From Alphaproteobacteria bacterium MarineAlpha12_Bin1 (GTDB lineage Bacteria > Pseudomonadota > Alphaproteobacteria > UBA6615), in contig PTJY01000002.1 of assembly GCA_002937505.1 (NCBI GenBank), positions 62,001 through 126,000 on the forward strand: DNA of 64,000 nucleotides. Reading direction: 5' to 3'. Under the pieces are notes generated by a model. That model was not told where the DNA came from. It saw nothing but the letters and a program-made list of their open reading frames with translations, and did not search any database. Shown in pieces: positions 44,579-54,141 of the stretch. Every line of letters starts with the position of its first letter. Position 1 is the first letter of the stretch. Both the position numbers and the translations under genes were made by a program.

Positions 44579-45817
44579 ATGAAACACTCCACCCTTTTGA
44601 GTCAAATGTTTGATGCGGTAGTTGACAGAGCCCATCCTAATGTCTGCTTACCAAATCATCTTCCCCTACCTCCAACGGGACGCACTCTTGTGGTTGGAGC
44701 GGGTAAAGCTTCCGCCGCTATGGCCAAAGCCTTCGAGCAAAGCTGGAATGGCTGTATAGAAGGACTTGTTATCACCCGTTATGGTCATAGTGTAAAAACC
44801 AACCAAATAGAGATTGTAGAAGCTTCACACCCAATCCCTGATTCTAGAGGTTTTATGGCAACTAAGCGCATTCTTGAAATGGTCTCCAGCCTAAACAGTG
44901 ATGATCTAGTCATAGCACTTATATCAGGAGGTGGTTCCTCTCTGCTCACCTTGCCTGCCGAAGGTTTATCATTAAAAGATAAACAAGAAATTAATGTAGA
45001 ATTATTAAAATCCGGGGCGCCGATAAAAGCAATCAACTGTATCCGTTCCCATATCTCTTTGATTAAAGGAGGACGTCTCGCACAAGCTGCATACCCTGCC
45101 AGGGTAGTATCATTAATCATATCAGATGTTCCAGGTGACGATCCCACAATTATCGCCTCTGGTCCAACAGTTCCCGACCCCACAACATTCAGTAATGCTT
45201 TGGAGCTTTTGAACAGATATAGAATTCCGGTTTCTGAAAAAATCATGGACCACCTTAAGGCAGGACTTAATGAGAGCCCAAAACCTGGCGACCCCTATCT
45301 CTTAAAAAGCCAAATAAACGTCCTAGCCTCACCAGGATTAGCCCTGAAAGAAGCCGCAAAAATAGCACATGAATCTGGATACAAAACCATCCTCTTAGGA
45401 GACGCTATAGAAGGAGAAGCACGCATTATAGCTGATGAGCATGCCCAGATAGCATTAAACTCTGAACCAGGAACAGTAATATTGTCAGGAGGAGAACTCA
45501 CAGTGGCCTTAAAAGGAGATGGCAAGGGAGGACCAAATACTGAGTATGCTCTCGCGCTGGCTTTATCTCTGAATGGTGCTAGAAATATTTATGCACTAGC
45601 CTGTGACACCGATGGAATAGACGGTAGCGAGAATAATGCTGGAGCATTTATCGGGCCCGACACCATTGAAAGAGCTAAAACCGCAGGTAAGGATCCGATT
45701 TTCGCTTTAAAAAATAACGATTCGTATACTTTTTTTTCTGGTATAGGAGATTTGATGGTTACCGGGCCAACACATACAAATGTTAATGATTTCCGGGCAA
45801 TTCTGGTCGAACATTAG
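44579..45817 (+). CDS. Glycerate 2-kinase (MOFRL family)
   Basis: This 412-residue protein of the GckA/TtuD group has GRTLVVGAGKASAAMAKAFE near residue 35, ALISGGGSSLLTLPAEGLSLKDK near residue 120, and VISDVPGDDPTIIASGPTVPD. The C-terminal MOFRL block is GKGGPNTEYALALAL followed by ACDTDGIDGSENNAGAFI. The family phosphorylates glycerate to 2-phosphoglycerate and was formerly annotated as hydroxypyruvate reductase. Next to a ThDP 2-keto-acid enzyme it may be part of a two- or three-carbon acid salvage route. Confidence 0.92.
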   Translation: MKHSTLLSQMFDAVVDRAHPNVCLPNHLPLPPTGRTLVVGAGKASAAMAKAFEQSWNGCIEGLVITRYGHSVKTNQIEIVEASHPIPDSRGFMATKRILEMVSSLNSDDLVIALISGGGSSLLTLPAEGLSLKDKQEINVELLKSGAPIKAINCIRSHISLIKGGRLAQAAYPARVVSLIISDVPGDDPTIIASGPTVPDPTTFSNALELLNRYRIPVSEKIMDHLKAGLNESPKPGDPYLLKSQINVLASPGLALKEAAKIAHESGYKTILLGDAIEGEARIIADEHAQIALNSEPGTVILSGGELTVALKGDGKGGPNTEYALALALSLNGARNIYALACDTDGIDGSENNAGAFIGPDTIERAKTAGKDPIFALKNNDSYTFFSGIGDLMVTGPTHTNVNDFRAILVEH

Positions 45818-45930
45818 TATTAACTATTGAGTAATGTTTTATAACGCTATTATTAAAGAAACAAATCTTCAAAAACCGTAATAATAGCTCCAAAAGGTAC
45901 TTCACTGTTTCTTCAGATTAGGATAAATCA

Positions 45931-47019
45931 ATGGATAATAGTTTTCCTAAAAATAACTTAACTAATGAGGTTTTCGCTTACTGGATTCCAAGGTTAGTCG
46001 CTGATGGAGTAGATATTAACGATATTTTATCAGTGCACAGCGTAGCAACTAATTGGCCTGAATGGTCAAAGGCTTGGTCTGAGATTGGTAATAGATACTA
46101 TTTACTAGCAAAAGAGATGCAGAGTGAAGGACACGATATCAGTGCAGGGGAAACATTAATACGTGCAAGCCTAGCCTATCACTGTTCCCAAATTGTTGCA
46201 TTTCACTCCCAAGAAGATAAAAAAGCAATGCAAGCCCTGAAAGCAAAGACTTATCAGAAAGCTGCACCTTTGTTGGCTCCCCCATTAGAGAGAATAGAAG
46301 TGTCTTTTAAGAATCATAAAATTCCTGGATATCTTAGGCTACCAAGATCACTTGAAAATCTTGCTGCCTGTGTACTACTAGTCCCTGGGTTAGATTCCAC
46401 AAAAGAAGATTTTCATACTATTGGTGACATTTGTGTTAAACGCGGTTTAGCATGTTTTTCCTTTGATGGGCCGGGTCAAGGCGAGTTTCGTCAGCACCTG
46501 CCATTAGCCGAAGGGTACGAAGAGTGCATCCAAGCAATTTTTGATGCCATTTCTTCTCACCCAAAAATTGACCCTCTAAGAATTGGAACTCTTGGTAGAA
46601 GTCTTGGTGGCTACTTCGTTATGCGTGCTGCGGCCAAAAACCCACAGATTGCAGCAACTGTGGTGTTTGGAGGAGCCTTTGATTTAGAGGATTTTTCGAC
46701 CATGCCAAAAATGATACGCGATGGATTCTGTTATGCCACAGGAGGAAAAACTGACAGTGAAGCACGAACCCTGATGGGAGCTAGTAGTTTAATCGACTGC
46801 ATCGATAAAGTTAAAAAACCCGTTCTAATAGTACACGGAAAACTTGATGCTATTTTCAACTGGAAACAAGCGATTAAGCTATCTAACTCTTTACCTGGTG
46901 TTTCTACTTTAGTCATGGATGATAATGGAGTTCATTGCTGTCACAACAACGCATTTCAATACAGAACTAAAATGATCGATTGGCTAGCAAATGTTTTAAA
47001 GAAAGATCAAGGTCTTTAA
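45931..47019 (+). CDS. Alpha/beta hydrolase, FrsA/DHPON hydrolase-like (copy 2)
   Basis: This 362-residue protein has a helical N-terminal cap and a hydrolase domain. Markers are VLLVPGLDSTKED, FDGPGQGE, the nucleophile elbow LGRSLGGY near residue 228, the acid in HGKLDAIF and the His in GVHCCHN. It is paralogous to 8371-9582. Known relatives hydrolyse C-C bonds of diketones or esters. It precedes the second oxygenase gene with a gap of about 100 bp that holds a possible terminator. Confidence 0.88.
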   Translation: MDNSFPKNNLTNEVFAYWIPRLVADGVDINDILSVHSVATNWPEWSKAWSEIGNRYYLLAKEMQSEGHDISAGETLIRASLAYHCSQIVAFHSQEDKKAMQALKAKTYQKAAPLLAPPLERIEVSFKNHKIPGYLRLPRSLENLAACVLLVPGLDSTKEDFHTIGDICVKRGLACFSFDGPGQGEFRQHLPLAEGYEECIQAIFDAISSHPKIDPLRIGTLGRSLGGYFVMRAAAKNPQIAATVVFGGAFDLEDFSTMPKMIRDGFCYATGGKTDSEARTLMGASSLIDCIDKVKKPVLIVHGKLDAIFNWKQAIKLSNSLPGVSTLVMDDNGVHCCHNNAFQYRTKMIDWLANVLKKDQGL

Positions 47020-47031
47020 ACTAATGTAACT

Positions 47032-47082
47032 AAGCCATTGCCTACACATAAGTCCAGCAATAATATGTAAAGTGGCTTTTTT
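47032..47082 (+). terminator. Possible long-loop terminator after the hydrolase gene
   Basis: AAGCCA (47032-47037) can pair with TGGCTT (47073-47078), followed by TTTT. An inner ACATA/TATGT pairing shortens the loop. The stem is short, so confidence is low. Confidence 0.35.
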
Positions 47083-47118
47083 GTGTAAACATATATCATC
47101 AATTATGGGGTAGGGTTT

Positions 47119-48171
47119 ATGGATAAAGTAGCTAAAACAAGTAGTCTGGATGTTTTTCGCCATATAGATAGGCGTCAATTGCCGGTTCTGGATGTTGGGC
47201 CTGCTTTATCAGGAAACAAACAGGCAATCCATAAACTTGCGGACAAATGGCGAGAGGTCTGGGAATCGATAGGTTTCATGTGCATCGTGAATCACGGCAT
47301 ATCTAAGCGACTTATAAAAGGAATGGAGAAAGAGGCTAAACGCTTTCATGATTTGTCCACAGATGAAAAAATGAGTGTCTACATTACAACAGACCAAAAA
47401 GGCTATTCTCCAGGTTATTCATCTCTTACCACGCATTCTGAATTTCATGAACGTAAAAAGCTAGACAACGTAGAGGCCTACGTTATTGCGACTGATTACT
47501 CCGATGATAATCCCAATGTAATAGCAGGTGAACCATTTTACGGCAAAATGCCTTGGTTGCCAGAGGAGGTGCTCCCAGGATTCCGTAGCGCTTCCGAAAA
47601 ATATATGAAAACAGTCACAACTTTAGGTAAAAAGCTGTTGCCCGTTTGGGCCCTTTCTCTTGATTTAGAAGAAGACTACTTTAAGCCGATGTTTGAGGAT
47701 AATTACACATATTTTCGCCTGGCTAAGTATCCTCAGCAAACAGACAAAAACATGGATGATATGGGTGTTAGCGCCCACGCAGATACCGGATTCATGACAT
47801 TTCTTCCACCCGCCAATGAAGAAGGTCTGCAAGTTCTAGATACTGATAACAATTGGTTCTGGCCTGAATTACCCGAAGATGCCTTAATCGTAAACGCTGG
47901 ACAGTTTCTAGGCCGCTGGACCAATGATAGATTTCGAGCAACCCCACACCGTGTAGTCCCCCCTCTAAAAGCTGATAGATACTCACTTGCCTGCTTCGTA
48001 AACCCGAACTTTGAAGCTGTCGGAGAATGCCTTCCAACGTGCACCAGCAAAGTAAATCCTCCTAAGTATCCAACACAGACATATAGGGAGTTTTTCAATT
48101 GGTATATGACTAATACCTTCACTCACTACGGCGCACTTAAGAAAGTGGAAGGTAAGGCTGTCGAAGTCTAA
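47119..48171 (+). CDS. 2-oxoglutarate/Fe(II)-dependent oxygenase, IPNS-like (copy 2)
   Basis: This 350-residue oxygenase has LPVLDVGPALS ... GFMCIVNHGIS at the N-terminus. The iron ligands are in HADTGF (about residue 219) and TPHRVV (about 275), with RYSLACF as the 2-oxoglutarate-binding strand. It is the most diverged of the three copies. The stop overlaps the end of a convergent amidohydrolase gene by four bases. Substrate unknown. Confidence 0.9.
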   Translation: MDKVAKTSSLDVFRHIDRRQLPVLDVGPALSGNKQAIHKLADKWREVWESIGFMCIVNHGISKRLIKGMEKEAKRFHDLSTDEKMSVYITTDQKGYSPGYSSLTTHSEFHERKKLDNVEAYVIATDYSDDNPNVIAGEPFYGKMPWLPEEVLPGFRSASEKYMKTVTTLGKKLLPVWALSLDLEEDYFKPMFEDNYTYFRLAKYPQQTDKNMDDMGVSAHADTGFMTFLPPANEEGLQVLDTDNNWFWPELPEDALIVNAGQFLGRWTNDRFRATPHRVVPPLKADRYSLACFVNPNFEAVGECLPTCTSKVNPPKYPTQTYREFFNWYMTNTFTHYGALKKVEGKAVEV

Positions 48172-49127
48172 CCAAGCTTTAATAGCTTAGTGGCATTACC
48201 GCTAAGTATTTTTATTTTATCATCATTGCTAAGTTGAAGAGACTCCATCCAATCAACTCCTGGATTATTTGGAACGAATGGCCAATCGACCGAGAATAAA
48301 ATACGGTCGGCTCCTATCTCTTGTAAGCAACATAATAAAGCTGGATCAGAAAAATTGCCGCTAGTAGTAACGAAAAAGTGTTCACTAAACATATCACGAA
48401 ACGATAATGATTTATTGCCTGGCCTAGACAAGGCTTGATCAATCCTCCATAGCAAAAATGGAAGACCTTCTCCTAGATGTCCCAAAATAATTTTAAGTCC
48501 GGGATACTTCTCCAATACCCCACTAAGAATCAGTCTGATTCCTGCAGTCGCCGTTTCTACGGTATACCCCCAGGCAGCTGTTAAGAGCCCTGGATAATCA
48601 TCTAAATAATCCTGATAATACGCCTTGACAACTTCAGGATGTGGAGGGCCAGGGTGTAAATATATTGGTACATCTAGCGATGCCGCACGTTCAAAAATCG
48701 GCCAGAATCTCTTGTCATCAAGAAAGACATTGTTCGTTAAACCATGTATCATCGCTCCCTTGAAACCAAGATCATTAACCGTGCGCTCAAGTTCTTGAGC
48801 TGCCGCTGTAGGGTCGGCTGTAGGCAGAGCAGCAAAGCCCGCAAAACGATCAGGGTGAGTCTGAACAATTTCTGCTAGTCGATCGTTTGTGTGCTTTGCA
48901 ATCGTCGCTGCAGAATCAGCTCCCAAACACTGGGTGGCAGGCGGTGCATGAGACAACACTTGAACATCAACCCCAGCATCATCCATTTCCTTTAATCGCA
49001 ATTCATCTACATCTTCTAACTGTTTCTGCAACTCGATTGGAAGGGCATCTTCTTTTGAAAAATGCTTTGTCAAATCAGGGTCAAAATAATGCTCTTCTAT
49101 GGCAATTATCTTATTTTTTTTGTTCAT
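48168..49127 (-). CDS. ACMSD-superfamily amidohydrolase (gamma-resorcylate decarboxylase-like)
   Basis: This 319-residue metal TIM-barrel has the metal-binding N-terminal IAIEEHYFDPDL (Glu11/Glu12/His13), where Glu replaces the first His of typical amidohydrolases, as in gamma-resorcylate decarboxylase. IYLHPGPPHPE, LGHLGEGLPFLLWRID and SVDWPFVPNN supply further His and the catalytic Asp. Such enzymes non-oxidatively decarboxylate aromatic acids. The gene follows the 49214-50143 hydrolase on the same strand with a gap of about 86 bp. Confidence 0.9.
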   Translation of the reverse strand: MNKKNKIIAIEEHYFDPDLTKHFSKEDALPIELQKQLEDVDELRLKEMDDAGVDVQVLSHAPPATQCLGADSAATIAKHTNDRLAEIVQTHPDRFAGFAALPTADPTAAAQELERTVNDLGFKGAMIHGLTNNVFLDDKRFWPIFERAASLDVPIYLHPGPPHPEVVKAYYQDYLDDYPGLLTAAWGYTVETATAGIRLILSGVLEKYPGLKIILGHLGEGLPFLLWRIDQALSRPGNKSLSFRDMFSEHFFVTTSGNFSDPALLCCLQEIGADRILFSVDWPFVPNNPGVDWMESLQLSNDDKIKILSGNATKLLKLG

Positions 49128-49213
49128 GGTTATAAGTTTCTCCTTCTTTAGGAACTACGCTAAAGATTAAAGTTAAAAAACAAGATTTTTGTAAACAAAC
49201 TGATCACTTAACT

Positions 49214-50143
49214 TTAGCCTACATAAACTGGTTCCGGTTGAGTAAAAAAATCATACAATATTCTATATACCATCAAATAATTTTTTTGCTGAAAACTTCC
49301 ATGCGAGATTCCTGGCATAGATTTAAACTGTTTGTCAGGATTAGGAAGTAGTCGGAAAAAATTCAATAAATCATCAATGGACGCTATGCCATCCCATTGG
49401 CCACGCATAACTAGGACAGGCATAGTTAAATTCAGAGGGTTAACTATTGGGAGGTTTTCACACATATCAACATAAGTGCCATTAGGAATTGAATCATCTA
49501 ATGAACAAACATAAGTTGAAAAAGCCTCTATTACTTTCTCCTCGGTAGTACCTGGGTGATCCCTTGTAAAAATAGAACGAACAAATTCATAATTAATGGG
49601 TCTCCGATTACTTGATTTAAACTCATCTATTTTTTTTCTTCGTTCGATAAGAGTAGGACTCCCTTGACCCGTCCATACCATTGCATCCAAAGCGAGTCTC
49701 GAAACCCTCTCCGGTTGACGTTCAGCGAAAAGACCAGCTCTCAATGCTCCGGAAGAAATTCCATAAACATGAACTTTTTCAATTTTTTTTAAATCACAAA
49801 TATAGTTAGTAGCGGCTGCCAAATCATCGGCGCCTGAAGAAATATCAAAATTCGAGTCTTTAGTCTTATCAGATCGGCCGTATCCTTCAACATCCAAACA
49901 CCAAGTATCAAATCCATTCAACGCAAACCAATTCATCGCCGAAGAATAGGGACGCCCTTGAACATCTAAATCAAAGGTTGGTTGAGAAGCCATTGAAGAA
50001 CCATGAACAAATAAGATCGATCCGAAATCTTTTTCTCCAAGATCTAGTGTTTTTTCCCATAAAAATAGACGAGAACCCTCATTCATCACATAATGCTCTT
50101 TTCCGATAACTTCTTCTTCTCTTATCTCAGTATGTTGAAACAT
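49214..50143 (-). CDS. Alpha/beta hydrolase
   Basis: This 309-residue serine hydrolase has the oxyanion strand ILFVHGSSMASQPTFD and the nucleophile in VYGISSGALRAG near residue 140. The acid is in VMRGQWDGIASIDD and the His in GISHGSFQQKN. It has no signal peptide. It is divergent from the CocE-like gene at 50392 across a 248-bp region that may hold promoters for both. Probably an esterase, or a lactone or C-C hydrolase in the same catabolic unit as the downstream decarboxylase-like gene. Confidence 0.87.
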   Translation of the reverse strand: MFQHTEIREEEVIGKEHYVMNEGSRLFLWEKTLDLGEKDFGSILFVHGSSMASQPTFDLDVQGRPYSSAMNWFALNGFDTWCLDVEGYGRSDKTKDSNFDISSGADDLAAATNYICDLKKIEKVHVYGISSGALRAGLFAERQPERVSRLALDAMVWTGQGSPTLIERRKKIDEFKSSNRRPINYEFVRSIFTRDHPGTTEEKVIEAFSTYVCSLDDSIPNGTYVDMCENLPIVNPLNLTMPVLVMRGQWDGIASIDDLLNFFRLLPNPDKQFKSMPGISHGSFQQKNYLMVYRILYDFFTQPEPVYVG

Positions 50144-50391
50144 AAAGCACTCTCCTGATTAAGGTTTTATAGAGACTTGCCAGAATAGATCTCATATAAA
50201 ACTAAAAACATAATAGCTATTGCAAAAATGACTCTAAATCACGAAGCTATAATTATTAGGTATAGATCTTTCTGGATTTTTGAAATACCGTAAAAGTAGC
50301 TTAGAGATTGATTTAACAAATACTAACTTATTTTTAAAACTTAACAGTTATCAAAGTATAGCTCCAGGAGCATTAATTTGGGGAGGAAGTA

Positions 50392-52173
50392 ATGCCAACT
50401 AAGACCTTAGTCGACAACATAATTATTGAACGTGATTTACCTGTTAGAATGGATGATGGTGAAGTTTTACGCGTAGATGTATACAGACCCAATACAACAA
50501 AGAAAGTGCCCATTGTTATGGCAGGCGGCCCCTATGGCAAGGGTGTCAAATACCAAGAACATTATAAGCCTTTATGGGATTCATTATTAAAAATGCACCC
50601 TAATGTTTTACCGGGATCTAAGCATCGATGGCTTACCTGGGAAACAGTTGATCCTGAAATATGGGTGCCTTGGGGATATGCGTGTGTAAGATTGGACTCC
50701 CGTGGGGCAGGTCGTTCACCAGGTTACCTGGATATATTCTCACCAAGAGAAACTAAAGATTTTGCCGAAGCTATAGAATGGGCAGGAAAACAAAAATGGT
50801 CAAATGGCAAAGTCGGACTTAATGGCGTGTCTTATTACGCTATCAACCAATGGCATGTTGCAGCACTACAGCCCAAAGCATTAAAAGCTATGATTCCATG
50901 GGAAGGAGCCGCTGACCAGTATCGTGACTGGGCTCGACATGGAGGAATACTATCGAATAAGTTCATGGAAATTTGGTATCCTCGGCAGGTAGAGAATGTT
51001 CAACACGGTTATACTAAAGGTCCCCGGGATCATTGGATGAAGTCACGTGCTACTGGACCAGCCAGTCTTAGTTCAGATGAACTAGCTGAGAATCGTAGTG
51101 ATTCTCTAGAAAATTTTCGTGTACGGGAAATGGATGATGATTGGTACCAATCTCGTTCTCCAGACTGGTCACGCGTAAAGGTCCCATTCCTCAGTGCAGC
51201 TTCCTGGGCCGGGTTCGGTCTACACCCCAGAGGAAACTTCGAAGCCTATACACAAGCAGCTTCAAAAGAAAAATGGCTGGAAGCCCACCCAGGTCGTCAT
51301 GAGGAGTGGTTTTACCTGGCTTATGGTATGGAGCTACAAAAACGATTTTTTGACTATTACTTGAAAGGTGAAAAAAATGGATGGAATCGTGAGCCCAGAG
51401 TTTGGGTAAATTTACGACGTCCATTCACTAAAGAATTTGAGCTTCGTAAGGAAAATTCTTGGCCATTACGAAGCACTAAGTGGACAAAGCTTTACTTTAA
51501 TACTGGTGGTAAAGGAAAACTCGAGTGGAAGCCTACTAAACGCAAATCAAAAAAGAACTTCCGAGCGTTAACTCGGGGTGTAACTTGGATGTCCCCTCCA
51601 TTAAAAGAGGAAACCGAGATTACAGGCCCCATGGCGGCCAAGATTTTTGTGTCTTCATCCACCACAGACTGTGATTTGTTTGTAACGATGCAAGCTTTCG
51701 CGCCCAATGGACGTGAGGTACATTTCCAAGGCACTGTTGATCCTAAAACTCCTTTAGCTCAAGGATGGTTAAGAGCCTCACATCGTAAGCTAGACACAAA
51801 AATGTCTAAACCGTGGAGGCCATACCATACGCATGATGACAAACAAATGCTCACCCCAGGAAAAGTCTATGAGCTAGATATAGAAATTTGGCCTCAATGC
51901 ATCGTATTACCGAAAGGATATCGAATAGCACTAAATATTTCAGGCCAAGACTTCGATAGACCTGGGCCCGCAGTTGATGCATATGTCCCATCTAGAGGGT
52001 CAGGACCATTTCTTCATGACGACCCAACTGATAGACCTAAAGAGATCTTTGGTGGAACAACCAGCATACATAGTGGGGCAGGCCAAGAGTCATACCTGCT
52101 GTTGCCCGTAATACCTTCCCGTAAAAGTAAAACTGTTTTACACGATGGGAATGATGCTAGCGTTGCTGACTAA
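50392..52173 (+). CDS. CocE/NonD family (X-Pro dipeptidyl-peptidase-type) hydrolase
   Basis: This 593-residue enzyme has an alpha/beta-hydrolase domain with VRLDSRGAGRSPG and the nucleophile in LNGVSYYAINQW near residue 150. A cap follows, then a C-terminal jelly-roll domain (residues about 380-560, with GYRIALNISGQDFDRP). Relatives are cocaine esterase and acyl hydrolases of amides and esters. The start follows a strong GGGAGGAAG site. A large inverted repeat lies just after the gene. No signal peptide is visible, so it is likely cytoplasmic. Confidence 0.92.
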   Translation: MPTKTLVDNIIIERDLPVRMDDGEVLRVDVYRPNTTKKVPIVMAGGPYGKGVKYQEHYKPLWDSLLKMHPNVLPGSKHRWLTWETVDPEIWVPWGYACVRLDSRGAGRSPGYLDIFSPRETKDFAEAIEWAGKQKWSNGKVGLNGVSYYAINQWHVAALQPKALKAMIPWEGAADQYRDWARHGGILSNKFMEIWYPRQVENVQHGYTKGPRDHWMKSRATGPASLSSDELAENRSDSLENFRVREMDDDWYQSRSPDWSRVKVPFLSAASWAGFGLHPRGNFEAYTQAASKEKWLEAHPGRHEEWFYLAYGMELQKRFFDYYLKGEKNGWNREPRVWVNLRRPFTKEFELRKENSWPLRSTKWTKLYFNTGGKGKLEWKPTKRKSKKNFRALTRGVTWMSPPLKEETEITGPMAAKIFVSSSTTDCDLFVTMQAFAPNGREVHFQGTVDPKTPLAQGWLRASHRKLDTKMSKPWRPYHTHDDKQMLTPGKVYELDIEIWPQCIVLPKGYRIALNISGQDFDRPGPAVDAYVPSRGSGPFLHDDPTDRPKEIFGGTTSIHSGAGQESYLLLPVIPSRKSKTVLHDGNDASVAD

Positions 52174-52189
52174 AATTTTATAGATATTC

Positions 52190-52222
52190 ATCGGGTCTGG
52201 GTTTTTATAACTCAGATCCGAT
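52190..52222. terminator. 13-bp hairpin after the CocE-like gene
   Basis: The arm 52190-52202 pairs over all 13 bases (two G-T pairs) with 52210-52222, leaving a 7-base loop TTTTATA. No clean T-run follows on the plus strand (AGGATATTTTA), so it may be a terminator, an mRNA-stabilising hairpin or a protein-binding inverted repeat. Confidence 0.55.
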
Positions 52223-52317
52223 AGGATATTTTATAAAACGATCAACCCTGATTACGCAATCAGACACAATCAATAATTTAGACTTGATTGAAAGTATAAA
52301 CATCTTGGGAGAAACTA

Positions 52318-53076
52318 ATGAGTCTCGAGGGTAAAACAGTAATTGTTACTGGAGCTGGTCGTGGTCTAGGCAAAGCTTACAGTGAAGCTTTAGCAGCAAA
52401 GGGAGCTAATATTGTTGCCGCCGATATCCGTGATACTTCTAGTACGGTAACAAACATAAATGACAAAGGCGGAAAGGCAATTGGTCTCTCATTAGACGTT
52501 GCAAATATGAATAGCTGTCAAAACATGGCTGATAAAGCGATTTCCGAATTTGGCAACATTAACGTGCTTATTAATAACGCTGCCCTGTATGGTGATATTT
52601 CTGGTGGACGTTTTGATGAATTATCAGAAGAACAATGGGATAATGTTATGACCGTAAATATTAAGGGGATATGGCAATGCTGCAAGGCCTGTGTCCCATC
52701 ATTGAGAGAGGCAGGCGGCGGCTCCATAATAAATATATCATCCTTAGCAGCTAAGTATGGGATGGCTTATGGAGTCGATTATGCCACTTCAAAAGCAGCC
52801 GTTATTGGTCTGACACGCAGTTTAGCGCGGGAATTAGGACGCGATCTTATACGGGTAAATGCTGTCGCCCCTAGCGCAGTTCTAACTGAAGGCACTGATG
52901 AGTTTTTTAGTGAAAAACGTGATAAAGCTCTACAAATGATTGCAGCAGGGCAAAGTATTAACCGAAATCTTGAAACCGATGACTTAACTGGTACAATTAT
53001 TTATTTAGCGTCCGATTCTAGTAAATTCGTAACAGGTCAAACTATTATGGTCGATGGTGGAACAGTGATGCTGTAA
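52318..53076 (+). CDS. SDR family oxidoreductase
   Basis: This 252-residue classical SDR has VTGAGRGLGKAY near residue 10, the AADIRD turn suggesting NAD, and NNAALYGD. The catalytic Ser is in INISSLAAK, and Tyr/Lys in DYATSKAAV near residue 155. The C-terminus is IMVDGGTVML. GGGAGAAAC precedes the ATG. It is in line with the CocE-like hydrolase and the EamA permease (41 bp later). Probably oxidises an alcohol released in this cluster. Confidence 0.9.
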   Translation: MSLEGKTVIVTGAGRGLGKAYSEALAAKGANIVAADIRDTSSTVTNINDKGGKAIGLSLDVANMNSCQNMADKAISEFGNINVLINNAALYGDISGGRFDELSEEQWDNVMTVNIKGIWQCCKACVPSLREAGGGSIINISSLAAKYGMAYGVDYATSKAAVIGLTRSLARELGRDLIRVNAVAPSAVLTEGTDEFFSEKRDKALQMIAAGQSINRNLETDDLTGTIIYLASDSSKFVTGQTIMVDGGTVML

Positions 53077-53117
53077 GAGAATAAGCTTTAGAATAAGGCC
53101 TCAATCTTGGAGAGTTT

Positions 53118-53978
53118 ATGTCAGAGTTAGTTATTGGGGCAGTGCTTATAGGAGCTCTTTTGCACGCATCTTGGAACGCTTTAGTTAAAGTTGGTGGAGA
53201 CAGATGGTTGAGCCCCGCATTAATTGCTGGGTTCTCAGCAGTTTTTGGTATGACCCTAATTGCTCTTATGCCGATGCCACATCCCGAACATTGGCCATGG
53301 CTAATAGTTTCAGGGTCACTTCATCTGACCTATTTTACTCTATTGGTCATCTCATATGGCATTGGAGACTTTGGAAGAGTTTACCCTATAGCAAGAGGCA
53401 CGGCTCCTTTATTTGTCTGTATAGCCGCCGGACCCTTTCTAGATGAGTCTTTATCAACTATGGAGGTAATATCAGTGAGTATAATTGCTATTGGTGTCAT
53501 GAGCCTATCGTTGGAACAAGACCTAATTAAAAAGCAACATAGAAAGGTTGTTATTTATGCTCTCCTAACGGGAATCTCACTAGCAGCTGTAACATTAGTC
53601 GACGCGTCGGGTATCAGGATCATGTCATCCTCTATAAAAGAGGCCCCTCTAGTCTACCTAGCATGGATTATGACTATCTCTTGCGTTCCGTTTGTCTCTG
53701 TTGTGACTTATTTTCGACGTAAACAAATTCTTCGTTACTTGCGATCATATGGAGGAAGAGGAGCTATAGGCGCAACTTTTGCTCTAGCAAGTTACGCTCT
53801 TATACTTTGGGCCTTTTCTGAAGCGCCAGCATCAAGTGTGGCTGCTATTAGAGAAACTGGTGTTATTTTCGCAGCAATAATATCCGCTTTTTTTTTAGGC
53901 GAAAGTTATTGGAGACGGCGGATTCCTGCTGCAATATTAGTGGCAATTGGGGCCGCGGGCCTTCATCTCGCGAATTAA
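53118..53978 (+). CDS. EamA/DMT-family permease
   Basis: This 286-residue integral membrane protein has about ten transmembrane helices in two EamA repeats. Markers include ASWNALVKVGGD near the N-terminus, YPIARGTAPLFV at the end of the first half and APASSVAAIRETGVIFAAIISAFFLGE in the second half. The family exports or exchanges small metabolites. It follows the SDR closely, so it may move a product or substrate of the same pathway. Confidence 0.9.
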   Translation: MSELVIGAVLIGALLHASWNALVKVGGDRWLSPALIAGFSAVFGMTLIALMPMPHPEHWPWLIVSGSLHLTYFTLLVISYGIGDFGRVYPIARGTAPLFVCIAAGPFLDESLSTMEVISVSIIAIGVMSLSLEQDLIKKQHRKVVIYALLTGISLAAVTLVDASGIRIMSSSIKEAPLVYLAWIMTISCVPFVSVVTYFRRKQILRYLRSYGGRGAIGATFALASYALILWAFSEAPASSVAAIRETGVIFAAIISAFFLGESYWRRRIPAAILVAIGAAGLHLAN

Positions 53979-54141
53979 ACCTTTATCTTTAAAAAAATAA
54001 AGATCGCAATAGATAAACTGAAACTATAGATTCTAATAATCAAATGCCTTATAAAAACTCAAATTTTTGACCTTATAATAAAATAAAGTATATGCTTTTT
54101 AAGTATGAACTTAAAACTAGGATGATGCAGTGGGTGCTTGA

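Noticed and set aside
53985-54004. ATCTTTA/TAAAGAT hairpin after the EamA gene
   Set aside because: It is only AT pairs around an A-run in AT-rich intergenic DNA, with no T-tract, too weak to call a terminator.
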